From positions 28,347,729-28,411,728 of the forward strand of contig CM049314.1 in NCBI GenBank assembly GCA_026874595.1: 64,000 bases of DNA, given 5' to 3'. The DNA comes from Sipunculus nudus. Its lineage: Eukaryota > Annelida > Sipuncula > Golfingiida > Sipunculidae. Position numbers and translations under genes: made by a program. The stretch's first letter is position 1. Each line of letters begins with the position of its first letter. A model generated the notes under the pieces. It did no database searches and was not told the DNA's origin. It saw nothing but the letters and a program-made list of their open reading frames with translations. This document shows, in pieces, positions 23,094 to 33,938 of this stretch.

Positions 23094-26000
23094 TGTGATT
23101 TATGCGTTTGGGTTTAACATCCAGCATTTCCTGGCGATGTTCGTCTCCCAAATAGCGCAGGCAACTTTGGTTTGTGATATCATTGGTGTGGGAGACGATT
23201 CCGGGACACGTGGTCAACTTATCAGCACCGTCCTGACTTTAGCTGCCCTATCGACATCTCTGCAAACAACATTTGGAAGTAGGTCAGTAAATCATTTCAC
23301 AATAAGTTTTCAGAAACATCAGAACCCTGCCCAGAATACCGTCATTAAACTCTGATGTGTAGGTATACACAAATGTCACGGTTCAACATTTCAGTTCAAT
23401 ATCACCTGCAGCCTAAAAGCTTTATTACAAGTAGCACCCCTAAGAGTGAGAATGAAACTTGTTTATGGAGATCCAGATTATTTCCAAAAATTAATACACT
23501 GTACGTTAGGTATTTTCCAACCCTCAACAAAATTACAACAAGATCTCTTCAGAAGTTATTGCGTAAATTTGCGGAAAGACAACCAGAGGATGAAGTATTT
23601 AATAGCTCTCGCCACCTGTCGGAGGTCTAATAACCACTGAACCAAGTCTAGATATTATATATACCCCTGGTATCAGACAATTTCAGTGTACCAAATGCAC
23701 TGGCTTTATTCAGTGCCAAAACATTTAAATAATTAACCGCATGTTTAAAGAATACATGTGAACATATCTCATGGGAAACGACACGGGTGTTTAAGTTTTC
23801 CTAACGTAATAAGATAAACGTTCCAATGCTATTATTTAAATCATTTTGAAAATTAAACATGTCACCAAATTGTACGCCCGTCCACATCTTTTTAGCAAAG
23901 ACTTATTTTCATTCCTAAAGCATGCGCAGAAAAAGACTCCCTAATTCATTTTCCTGATATTTTTCATTAAGACTTAAAAGTATACTTTTCTCTAATTTGG
24001 ATGCATTGTTGGCTTGTGAAATCTGTCATCTAAGATTCCGCCAATTCAGTGAGGCAACGCTAAGCAAATCCTTCTTGTTTTATTTGATGCTTATTTTATT
24101 CTGATGCATATATGAGGAGGGGATAGAGAGCTTTATTTCTTGAAACAACTTCATTTTTTCATTTAATTTAAGCAAAAGTAATTATGATTATGACCCACAA
24201 AAATGTAGCAAATGCATTTCGATTACTTCTATCAAAGAATTTACAAATTCCCGTTAGTGTAATGTTCAGATGTAAATCATATACGAACAGCTATTCATTT
24301 TAACGATATTCTACATTTTACATATTAAATAGTAAATTTGTCCTTATGGATTTATAAATTTGTTTTTTTTTACTATGGCTGATACAAAACAAAGATCACT
24401 ATATCTTTGTTATACAGAATGGATATAATTGAGATCTTTTTTTAACTAATGTGTGACATAAAGTTTCTGATAACGATAGTTTGAATTATATTCGGTCAGA
24501 CTGCCGATAGTTCAAGGAATGTGCTCGTCCTTTCTATTGCCTCTGATGGTAATATCGTCTTTACCGAAATGGCCAACTGAAGGTAAGATTGTGGTACTTA
24601 GTAATCCCATTCCTAGACTCACCTTTTTCTGCTATCTTTTAGAAAGGAGTAATGGCAGTGAAACAGAATACCTCAATTATGTTTATTGTAGGACTCTAAT
24701 AAGCCAGTAACCCTTTATGGCAACCTTTGCTCGTTATGGAGGAAATTATATTTTAATATTTTAATTAATATGGGACACGTTACAGCGTTAGTATATCAGA
24801 AAGTTAAATCCGCTTTATTTATCATTTGTCTTCAAATCACAGGACGGACTTGTATTTGCATGTGTAAGGTTTAGTTTATTACAAACTATTAATTTCTGAA
24901 GATGTCAGACATAGTTTCGCGGTATCGTAAATCCAATTGATTCCAGGTTAAAAACAGTTGTCTTAATATTTCACAGGAGCGAAGAATTGCACAAGAGGAG
25001 AACAAGCTAACTTTACCAACACAACCTCCAACACTCAGAATGTGACGAAGTCTAATTCAACCAAACTTGATGACTGGCAGGACTGCTATACATCGGATAT
25101 ATGGAAAATGAAAATGATAGAGGCAAACATTTCTACATAATCTTTTAGGATTCTATAAATCTCACATAAGTATTCCATTGAAGATTTAAAAAAAAAACAT
25201 TTGACTACTTTCATATGTGAAATTTTAGTGGATATTTCTCAGCCATTTGTGGTTCAAAACATTTTCTTCTACAATAAGTTTTAGATATATATTCTAAAAT
25301 GGACATTTTTATTTTTACTATCTCGTCTTTACTATCTTTATTGGGAAGACGGTTATAGCTGAGCATTGCAATAATAATTTATTTGTGTACATTTAAAAAT
25401 TAAATACTATGTAAAGGTTAACCTTAGAATTTACACAAGCAGAATGAAAAACCTCTCTGGGTGAATTTAACAAATGTTTTAACATAATTGCCGGATTTGT
25501 TGTAGCAGTTAAAGTTATTAATAGTGTTATTCAGATATATGCCATTCATTAACATAGTTTTAGATCTAGCTAAAATAAGCCCGTATCATAAAGCTCGAAC
25601 ATGTAGAGCACATTCTCAGCTTTTATTTAATGTACATGTCAGGGAGTACCAGAGCAGTAGCTTCCATACACATGAGACGGTTTTAAGCCCATAATCAGAA
25701 GCTTATTTTTTTAAAGTATCAGTAATTGTTAAAACATAGCATTCCCTTAAGGAATAAAATTTTAAAACATAGCATTCCTTTAAGGAATAAAATTTATATA
25801 TTAAAAAAGTCGTATATGTAGAGATATAATGTCATCAACAAATATAATGTCATATAATATAAATATTAGGCTCAAGGTGGTTTGATTGCGGCTGCTTTCA
25901 CCAATGTGATCATCGGATACTCGGGAGTCCTTGGTCTCGTTCTGCCATATGTGCGCCACCTGACTGTTGCAGTTGTAATCACAATGATCGGGTTTCCCAT

Positions 26001-29000
26001 GGCAAACCTAGGAGCCGGGCTGGCAGGGCAAAGTTGGCCTATCGCCGTATCGTAAGTATTCTTATAAAAATGTTAAGAAGGTTTAAAATTATTTTATACT
26101 ACCCTGGGGCGTTAAAGTCGCCTTATCATCAGTCATGTGAAGGTCAACATATCTTTCATACAGAAACTTAAGTCCTAACATGGAAGAGCAACACTGACTC
26201 TTCAGGTGTAGTGCATAACAAAGGAAAACCAAAACTAGTTACACGTCAAATTATAACAGCTGAAAACTTCTTTATTTTTAACATCTTTAAGTTCTTTTCT
26301 AGGCTAAAGTTTGTTAACTAGACAATATCCGCGATCCATGGTCATCTTAACTGAACCTAGCCGTTTAATAATACGCGCATGCGCGCAGGCAATTTGCTCA
26401 TGGAAAAGGATATTTTTTAACAAATTCACGTCCTCTGGTGAGGGTTAAAGACATCGCGGCGGCAGATTAAGGCCTGGAGCTCGCTTAGATGGTGCTTACA
26501 CACAACCGCATAACGTTATAAGAGATAATTGTTAATATACTAGCTACTGATGTCATTGTTTCAGTAAACGGGTACGGCTGCTCTAGCTTCAGAGAATGCA
26601 AATGAGAGAGTTAAGATTGATAAACTACCGATTTTAGTGAACGAATGACATATTAGGGACGACCAAATTTCAACACGTTCATATTGGCTATAACAAAGAC
26701 GTATGGCCTCATATTATATTCTTTAATTTATTTGTATTTTATCATTGAGTATTTGTTCTTAGCACCGTTACCGTGGCAACAATATTCGGACAGTATTTCA
26801 CCTACATCAAGTTACCCATTCCGGTTTTCTTAATGAAGAAGAAAAAGTGGGAAATAAGACGAACATCTGTATTCTCAACATATCCAGTGAGTATGAATAA
26901 AAAATGTGATTTGATATGTTATGTTTTATTCCACTTATTGCTTTTTGTGCGCTTACATTATATAAACTGAGAATTCCGTATGTCTGCAGGTTCTATTGGC
27001 AATGTTACTGGTGTGGACGTTATGCGCCATACTAACGGCAGGTGGCGCCCTGCAAGCGGGGTCGCCATGGAAACAAACAATAAGGACAGACACAAAGATA
27101 CAGGCCGTGAGAGACGCGGCATGGATCAGATTCCCAATGCCTTGTAGGTATCATACTAAGAGATATGAAGCTCATCAAAAAGAAATATCACGTGAATTTC
27201 AGTCTGAAAGGCACAGTGACAGAATTTATTTTCATTTTCTCTTGTAGTCCAGTGGGGCATGCCGTCATTTTCCGTTCCTGGGTTCATCGGGATGTTCTTT
27301 GGAGTGCTTGCCAGCACAATCGAAAGTATAGGCGACTATTACGCATGCGCAAGGATGTCCGGTGCATGCCATAAACAGAGGTAATACAGAGGTGGCTGTC
27401 GGCTTTGTTCACTATCCTGACACCTTTTAGAGACTACAACACATATTTCTTTTAAATATCAAGATAATCCTGTCAATCCATTTTCAGTTTTCTCAACAAT
27501 TCAAGTGTGCACTTCACATTGAGAAAATATAGGACACTGCATGTGTCAAAAGCCGGATTGGCAATCTTAGGCCATTTGTTTCGAATATTTAAACCAGATG
27601 GCAATTAAGAATAAAGTAATGTTAAAAATGAGCAAACATTTTCTTCGTATAATGGAAATATACATTTGATAAACTGATTCTCTCTTGCATGTTATAGAAG
27701 GAGGGGAGTGCGAAGATTGTTAGCGGGTTTTCTTATTTGGTGGGGTGTCTGACACTCTGTTAAAATAAAAGGACACGTAAATAATTGCCCGGATATATTT
27801 AAACCCGGCAGAGTGCCAATTTTAAATATAAAGGTAACATAAAAATGTATGTTACTTGGTTATAATATCTTTTTATCATAATTTATTCAGGGATCGGGAC
27901 AGAGGGATTAGCAAACCTACTTTGTGGAATTTGGGGCACTGGAGTTGGCGTGACGTCGTGCACTACAAATATCGGCATTATCGCTGTGACGAAGGTATGC
28001 CCCGTGATGTTCACTCTGCAAACGTGGAATAAGCATTTAGGAAATAAAGATATATGCAAATAGAAAGTATAGAAACAGCTACCAAGAGTCCGTGTACAGT
28101 TGTGGGGATACTTAATTTCAAGCAACTGCACATTAACCATGTATGCACGATGCTCTAGAAATACATGTTTATTGACGTATATTTTTATATTTCATATTTT
28201 ATATTACTAGAAGTGAGTTTTTATAATGATCATCTTAAGACAGCTTGTCGCTCCTTTCGGGCCATTCCGGGACGTTTCTTTGAAATCAGCTGAAATCATT
28301 TTAGGTACAGTGTACACACTCGAAAAATAAACATGATATTTTGTTTAAAATCGGTTCGAATTTGGATTATGAATTTTATTATTGAGCCGAAACGTTTACT
28401 GCCAGTTCGAGGGTTATATAGCCATACAATTTCGGCGGTTACTACCAAAAGATTCAACTTATGTAGTCTTACTTTTACCCCTAGTAATTCATTGCAAGTT
28501 GACTCAAGGCCGTCGGAGACGGGGCAATCCGGTCCGCGCTTATACTATTTAGGCTCTAGAGAACAAGTGAGCTTTTTTACTTTGCCCCAGGATAGCCTAC
28601 TTTACCACAGGGGCAGCCAATTAATGTGTCAATCCACTTATAGCTAAGGAGACAGTAGGTAGCTCAGGTGTCAAATGGTAGAACAAACATAGAGGTAGAA
28701 TAAAGACAACTAGACAAGTATGAAATTAAACGGTAAACAAAAAAAACAGATAAGGGACGGACCTAAAACATGAAACACCTGTCCTACATTTTGAAACCTT
28801 TATCTTATCACTAAGATGAGACTGATTTTCATTTTTTTGGTCTCATTTTGGGGTACATAAAAGTTAACAATACCGAGTTCGTAAAACGTTTTGTAACTGA
28901 AATGCTTATACTGAAAGGTATTCGCCTTAAAACCCCATATACAACGCCATAATGAACAGGTCGGAAGCCGCCGTGTGGTACCGTTTGCCGCTTTGTGGAT

Positions 29001-30721
29001 GCTTCTTTCCGGGCTTTTTTCAAAGCTTGGAGCGCTGTTTGCCACAGTTCCTAGGCCAGTCATAGGTGGAGCTTACCTCTATATCGTAGGTATGTCAAAT
29101 TGCTCTTGATCAAAATCTTTATATAATACCTTTTATTTTGTATAGTAGTTCTTCAAAATTAATTTCTGTCTCCTAATATCTGAAAAAACAGTAGAAGAAT
29201 TCAGGTTGAATTTTGAGCAATTACATTTTTTGTTATAAAACTAAAAATCAGGACGACCTACCTTTACGCTTATATAAAATATTTCTTCGGATTAAGTCAT
29301 GAACAAAGTGATGCGTTCAAAGTTTATTTTATACTATTTACCTTTGTAGAAAATGGACAACTTCAGACAACATAAGGAGAAAACAAGTCCAACATGAGGT
29401 CAATGAATAACCACTCTTTAATGTTTTTGCATGATACTAAAGTTCAGATCATGCTCTGAGTTCCAGGTTTTATAATCTCAGCCGGTCTTTCGGAACTTCA
29501 GTTTGTCAACTTAAGTCGGACAAGAAACATGTGTATACTTGGAATATCTCTGGGTGTTGGAATCTCTGTACCGGCGTGGATCAAAGCTAACCCGAACGCC
29601 GTGGCTTCTGGTAAAACAGAAAACTAATTGAGTTGTCTACTCTGTTTTTTTTCTGCCCAGTAAATACTGTGGTCGCAGTTTTTTATTGTTAGGGTTTCAA
29701 ATTTGTGGTATTCGGGAAATGGTGAAGGCAAATTGAAATGTAAACTGAATTATACATAGTAACAGGTAAACGATCTCTGTTATAAATCAAACAAGATATT
29801 TCAACTTATCATACATAATAAAATAGAATTTCAACTTGTTCAATATTTTCTTTGTTTCCGCTCTAATTATTGCGATTTTGCGCACATATTATTTAATATG
29901 GTCTATTCATATAAGAATTGTTTACATTGTGTAGTCAACGACACTACATAGATGGCCCACTAAGTTGTCCGCAACTTCTACGGACCATCTCATATTGTTC
30001 TTCAGCTTAATGCAAAATCAATCTTTCCAATATGCCTTCTGAAATAGTTAATATGATTCTTTCCAGTGACATAAGTTGAGACCTTTTTCTGTCTCTAGAT
30101 TATGTTTTCCCCCTGCGAGACCTTCACAAGTTACTCTTGAAGCCCAAATATCACCACAGAACCTTTAAAATTAAAGCCAGCAAAGTTGTTATCTGTGAAG
30201 CTTATATGCTTTATAAGTATGCATTTTTGTTCACTAGGTAATGCCAGTGTGGACCAGACATTGATCATGATACTTACATCCACTATGTTCGTCGGAGGCG
30301 CCCTAGCCATGTTTCTGGATAATACAATACCTGGCAAGTAGACACAATGAACACATGGCACATCCGTTTAATAATGACACTTTAATAGTAAATTAAGGAA
30401 CCAAGAAGTAAAAGTGGCATTCGAAAAGGCAAACGCAATATCAGAATTTCAAATATTGCGCATGCATATGGATTACATATATCATGCTCCGTGTGACGTT
30501 ATCGTTGTACCCAGTTTTAATTAGAAATCATTTTTGTATACATTTGAAATCTTTAAGATCCAGATCGCAACTCCAAGGGAAATACTTCTGTAGAGGAGGA
30601 TAGAAGTTTTACCACTTACGACTTTCCATGCGGTATGAGATGGATACAAAGAATCAATTATTTCAAATATCTCCCGTGTTCCCCAACCTTCAAAGGATGC
30701 TACAGATGGAACAAGAAGTGA
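20407..30721 (+). CDS. SLC23: SLC23 family Na+-dependent ascorbate/nucleobase transporter, 13 exons, frameshifted in exon 8
   Basis: Thirteen exons splice in phase into an SLC23/NAT permease of about 590 residues, a polytopic plasma-membrane symporter for ascorbate or nucleobases. Landmarks: [15 protein letters not shown] (exon 1), RLPIVQG (exon 3), a loop with five N-glycosylation sequons (exon 4), [16 protein letters not shown] (exon 8), NIGIIAVTK (exon 9; NAT signature NxGxxxxTK, preceded by Thr instead of Gln/Glu/Pro), LDNTIP (exon 12) and YDFPCGM (exon 13). Exon 8 lacks about 14 or 17 bp after GGTGCAT, so exon 9 is entered out of frame and translation would stop at TAG 29,052-29,054 in exon 10. 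Every other exon is open and all splice sites are usable. It is either a recent pseudogene, a null allele or an assembly error. AATAAA occurs at 30,832. Confidence 0.88.
20898..20922. repeat. (AT)n microsatellite
   Basis: About 12 AT units in SLC23 intron 1. Confidence 0.95.
23057..23090. repeat. (AT)n microsatellite
   Basis: About 17 AT units, 34 bp upstream of the exon 2 acceptor. Length change here could affect branch-point spacing, which is inference. Confidence 0.95.
23125..23282 (+). CDS. SLC23: SLC23 exon 2
   Basis: Acceptor AACATCCAG, donor AG|GTCAGT, phase 0 to phase 2. It encodes [16 protein letters not shown] through LQTTFGS, corresponding to the first and second membrane segments (family: QHYLTMF... 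and LIQTTFG.R). Confidence 0.9.
23283..24499. other. SLC23 intron 2
   Basis: GT-AG, 1.2 kb, AT-rich. Open frames at 23.35-23.64 kb have no motifs. Nothing else is seen. Confidence 0.7.
24500..24582 (+). CDS. SLC23: SLC23 exon 3
   Basis: 83 bp, acceptor CGGTCAG, donor GAAG|GTAAG. It encodes [16 protein letters not shown] through LPKWPTE. Equivalent to the family's LPLFQ/IIQGSSFAFL.P..AI motif. The usual 'W.CP' after the Trp is replaced by WPT. Confidence 0.88.
24977..25122 (+). CDS. SLC23: SLC23 exon 4 (glycosylated loop), GC donor
   Basis: 146 bp from a TTTCACAG acceptor. It encodes an extracellular loop with sequons NCT, NFT, NTT, NVT and NST, then WKMKMIE. No GT donor exists near the end. 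The next base pair is GC (GAG|GCAAAC), and splicing there to the exon 5 acceptor keeps frame (E-AQGGLIA), matching the conserved EVQGAI of vertebrate SVCT proteins. Confidence 0.85.
25732..25799. repeat. 34-bp tandem duplication in SLC23 intron 4
   Basis: Two near-identical copies of AAAACATAGCATTCC..TTAAGGAATAAAATTT, about 70 bp upstream of the exon 5 acceptor. Confidence 0.9.
25870..26051 (+). CDS. SLC23: SLC23 exon 5
   Basis: 182 bp, acceptor ATATTAG, donor ATC|GTAAGT, phase 0 to 2. It encodes [13 protein letters not shown], then [20 protein letters not shown], then QSWPIAVS. It covers two membrane segments. Confidence 0.92.
26052..26762. other. SLC23 intron 5
   Basis: GT-AG, 711 bp. A homologous stretch (shared AGGCCTGGAGC and surrounding sequence) is found in pseudogene copy 2 near 38.1-38.3 kb, showing that introns were duplicated too. 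Confidence 0.7.
26763..26886 (+). CDS. SLC23: SLC23 exon 6
   Basis: 124 bp, phase 2 to 0. It encodes [20 protein letters not shown] and then a basic patch MKKKKW and [10 protein letters not shown], a membrane segment with its cytoplasmic end. Confidence 0.9.
26990..27143 (+). CDS. SLC23: SLC23 exon 7
   Basis: 154 bp, acceptor TGTCTGCAG, donor T|GTAGGT. It encodes [16 protein letters not shown], then RTDTK and AAWIRFPMP, matching the family's 'R.D.......W.R.PYP'. Confidence 0.92.
27248..27380 (+). CDS. SLC23: SLC23 exon 8, with frame-breaking deletion
   Basis: 133 bp. It encodes [18 protein letters not shown] and [16 protein letters not shown]. After GGT GCA the expected Pro-rich stretch is missing and the sequence jumps to the 3' end CATGCCATAAACAGAG, which in its proper frame would read HAINR-G. 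The surviving frame instead reads GCHKQR and leaves phase 2, while exon 9 needs phase 1. The overlap GTGCATGCC at the join suggests deletion between short direct repeats. Confidence 0.9.
27381..27890. other. SLC23 intron 8
   Basis: GT-AG, 510 bp, AT-rich. No alternative donor in it restores the frame: a second GT lies 11 bp downstream (ACAGAG|GTGGCT), but reading to it meets an in-frame TAA. Nothing else is seen. Confidence 0.7.
27891..27994 (+). CDS. SLC23: SLC23 exon 9 (NAT signature)
   Basis: 104 bp. In the ancestral frame it encodes [20 protein letters not shown] and NIGIIAVTK, the substrate-binding signature of the family. The frame entered from exon 8 is +1 off and gives unrelated residues through to the donor. 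Confidence 0.92.
27995..28959. other. SLC23 intron 9
   Basis: GT-AG, 965 bp. The frame at 28,333-28,647 has no motif and no splice context. Nothing else is recognised. Confidence 0.65.
28960..29089 (+). CDS. SLC23: SLC23 exon 10
   Basis: 130 bp, phase 0 to 1. It encodes [16 protein letters not shown], then [18 protein letters not shown], the membrane segments after the signature. The premature TAG in the shifted frame is at 29,052-29,054. Confidence 0.92.
29467..29610 (+). CDS. SLC23: SLC23 exon 11
   Basis: 144 bp, phase 1 to 1. It encodes [20 protein letters not shown] and [19 protein letters not shown], matching vertebrate 'GLSNLQFVDMNSSRN'. Confidence 0.92.
29611..30237. other. SLC23 intron 11
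   Basis: GT-AG, 627 bp, AT-rich; nothing else recognised. Confidence 0.7.
30238..30333 (+). CDS. SLC23: SLC23 exon 12, GC donor
   Basis: 96 bp, phase 1 to 1. It encodes [20 protein letters not shown], then [10 protein letters not shown]. The donor is CCTG|GCAAGT, a perfect GC-donor consensus, spliced 224 bp on to a TTTAAG acceptor. The same GC donor is kept in pseudogene copy 2. Confidence 0.88.
30558..30721 (+). CDS. SLC23: SLC23 exon 13 (C-terminus)
   Basis: 164 bp ending in TGA (30,719-30,721). It encodes PDRNSKG, then [14 protein letters not shown] and [12 protein letters not shown], matching the vertebrate C-terminal 'SYDFPIGMGIVKRI.FLKYIP.CP.FKG'. It ends soon after with WNKK. Confidence 0.9.
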
Positions 30722-30831
30722 AGTCATTGAGCACAGGGAACGAAAGTAGAATTGCACCGCACTTTGTATGATGTAATCTGTAATATGCTGGAATATTTAA
30801 ACATGTTTAAACTAAGTTTACGGCATAAAAA

Positions 30832-30837
30832 AATAAA
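30832..30837 (+). promoter_or_regulatory. Poly(A) signal candidate for SLC23
   Basis: AATAAA 111 bp after the stop codon, in an A-rich context followed by a GT/T-rich stretch. Confidence 0.5.
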
Positions 30838-33800
30838 GTGTTTTTTACTGGATATTGTGAATATAACCTTTGAAATTGTTTGTGAAAGAGACATAGTGTC
30901 AGGTGGTTCTACACACTTCTAATTTATCTATTTAGGCTGTCCGATCAGACCTCCAGATAATGCAGAAATACCGATAGCAATTTGGTGTCATTGGTCAGCT
31001 CATATCACTCCAGAGAAAACAAACTATGCCTTTGAATCTAGGACCCCTTAAGCGAAAAACGAGAGCTCCACTGAGTGTGGCTCGAGGTCTTGTCGAACCG
31101 TTTGCTTTGTATTGCTAGAGAGACGGGTCAATATCTCACATTCAATGATTGATTGTAAGCGGTTAGTGGTAATGACCAAAATAAGTATGCTTTGATACAT
31201 AAACCTTTATCCAAATCTATCTAATACAAGACTTGGTTTAAGATGTTCAGATCCAAGTTTGGAAATGAATATATTTCCATGAAAACCGCTGTAGACCACT
31301 TGAGCTAGTTTATTTATGGATAACGTATGTCCATGAAGTTATGAAGCAGTGTTCCTGTTACACAGTACAGTTAATTAAGAGACCTACCTTTCCACCAATA
31401 CGCCAGACCTTTCTTTTTTCGCTACATACCTATTAATTAATTTTAAGGAGTGTAGCACAGGATAAACTGGGACCCATGAATATTTTGTTTTATTTTTGCA
31501 CTACAGCAAAAGTAGATTCGGTCACCTATTAATGGGTCTGAAAAATTAAATTGACCAGAACTCCAAAGGTTATTGACATTGAAGAACAAAGGAATAAGCA
31601 AGTTGTTGTTTGTGGTTTGTCTGTTTAGATGATATAAAAATATGCAAGTTAGGTAGTATTGAGGTCAGCAGGGATCAAAAAGTCATAACATTTGCGTTGG
31701 TAAAATCTAGAAACTAGTGACTGACCTTCACAGTGTATGGTTGAAGTAGATCAAACTACAAATATATTGCCTGAAAGAGGCTTTCATCACACATTCAGGG
31801 GGCTTTGGCTTACACGTTTTTAAAAATGTACCAAAAACCAGAAACAAATGACATTGAATTAAAGTATTTTGTGAGTAAAGCCATGCCAGGAGGTAAGGGG
31901 AAGAAGAATGAAAACAAATCGAAAGTTTATATCTGATTTGGTAAATACTTTTTCCTTGCCTGTTCATGTTACATATAAAATGTGCAAATTAGGCTTGTCA
32001 GCATTAATCTAGATTTGGTCATTATGTCATGAAATTTAGTCCTCTGCCCAAATCTAGATACCAGTCACTCATATTTACTCCGTTTTCTCGGAATAGATTA
32101 AATTATGAAATTTTGACCTGAAATAGGTTTCTTACATACACTCAGACAGCTTTGGATTACTGATGTTAATGATAATTATTTGCAAAAGGTGCAATTATAA
32201 TTATTTTGTGAGAAACGTCATGTCAGTGGTAAGGGGAATTAAAATGGCAATAATGCCGAAAATCCAAAATGTAGAAGAAAATGTGCGAAAAGATCGATTA
32301 AGGTATACCCATTCGGGTGATATATAAATATGTAAATTAGGTCAGCGAAAAAGTCAACTAGATTCAACGGTTATGGCATTTTCGCTTGACCAAAATATAT
32401 AAATTAGTGATTCGTCATTGCTTTGTATACTGAGAATTGTTAAAAGATCAATTTATGAGGGGGTGTCCTGCACTTCCCAACTTTTATCGTTCCCCTTAAG
32501 TGTCCTGTAAAATATTTAAATGTTACAAAAATAAGTAGGTAGCCAGTACATGTAAAATCCAAATGGCGGCCAATACAGCAGCCCAGCCTGATAAATTAAT
32601 AAAGTGTCGTAAACAGAGGGTATTTGCTTATTTTAACGTAGCTTTATCAGTCAGGTGTAGTTATCAGGGTACCTAAACGTTTATTAGTAGGGTAATTGTT
32701 TGTTTCTGCTTTGATGAATTGTTATACGTGCTTCCTTTTTTTGTATAGCTTCTCTGGTTGTGTATCAAGGATTGTGAATAAAGGGGAACAGCCCCAAATC
32801 ATACATGTATAAATATATATGTGTGTGTGTGTGTGTAAATAAGGCATTTTACATGAGACATCCCACCTTGCTGGGTGAAAATATTTGTTTTGTTTGGTGT
32901 GTAATAGTGGCGGTGGAACTGGTTCTGTTTGGCAGATTCTACATTTCAGACTGGGATAGGAGGGGTCAAAATGTCAAGTAAATATAGGAAATATGGAATA
33001 CGTGACGTCAGATTGGAGGTTTTATTTTAATTTTCAGTAATGGGAATAAATCGAGGGTTTTCTTAATTCTTCAATTATCCGAGGCACGTCAAATGTTTAA
33101 TTGTACATATGGATTCTATCATTTTTTTCCTTGTCTCAGTAGTCCGTGTGGTGTATTTTTACATCTTTAAGAAAGCGGAGAATAGGGGCGGGGTTGGAGG
33201 AGGAAGTGGGGCTTTATTATACCATCCTCTATAAATATGCTCCTGTTTTGTGAAACTATCAATTATTATTAGTTCACTAAACTGTATGTGGGATAATAGA
33301 AGCTCATTTAATGGCAGATCCTGGGATCATAAAGGATAGCGATTGTTTATCACTTCCCTGGCATGTATTGTTTGTGAACGAATTTGCTAAATCTTCCCTG
33401 TTCAAGGAAATAAGGCAATATGTTTAATGTCTGTGTGAGGAAACTTCTCTTGACTTGTGTGTGCAAAAACCCTCTTCCTATTTTCTTGAGCCATTATTTG
33501 TTAAACATCGCTTGATTCATTAATATCGTTATACATAATTGTTTCCAATCCTATTGTTAACGCCTAATTATATCTGATGGAAACGTTCTTGCATCATATT
33601 CAGTTATATTTACTCATACCATCATGTATTTATGGGATTTGACATATGCGCATCCATAATTTAATTAGGGCAAAGAAGTTTTCATTGAGACTAGTCTTAA
33701 CCTTCTATACAACCAAACAGTTCAACGTGTAGATAATAGGCTCTAAATTGAAAGAGTATATTTCTTCATATTTTGAAGCAAACAATTTTAGTTACAGAAA

Positions 33801-33938
33801 ATAGATAGCAAATTCTAATAAATACTGCATTGCTGGTTGACCCCGAAAAGAATATTTTGTGTACATGGCCTGCTGGTGTCAACAACAAAAATTGAATCTT
33901 TAAAAACAGACGTTGATTTCTGAGGAGAAGGTACTACA
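30838..33938. other. Intergenic DNA of unit A, homologous to 42.5-44.6 kb
   Basis: Contains stretches recognisably shared with unit B: GATGATATAAAAATATG (31.63 and 42.91 kb), 'TTGATGAATTGTTATACGTGC' (32.71 and 43.32 kb) and TGTATGTGGGATAAT-like sequence (33.28 and 43.95 kb). A (GT)n tract lies at ~32,818-32,836. No exon is recognised. Confidence 0.65.

Larger units (their letters stand above)
20551..23124. other. SLC23 intron 1
   Basis: GT-AG intron of 2.6 kb, AT-rich, with (AT)n tracts at 20,898-20,922 and 23,057-23,090; the latter lies just upstream of the acceptor. No gene, RNA or recognised transposon is seen. Confidence 0.7.

Noticed and set aside
23355-23640. Two overlapping frames downstream of SLC23 exon 2
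   Set aside because: They lie inside intron 2; no motif, and the splice phases of exons 2 and 3 join without them.
30333-30341. SLC23 ending at the TAG right after exon 12 (P-G-K-stop)
   Set aside because: Exon 13 at 30,558 is clearly homologous to the SLC23 C-terminus, so the GC donor is the better model; the short form remains possible as intron retention.
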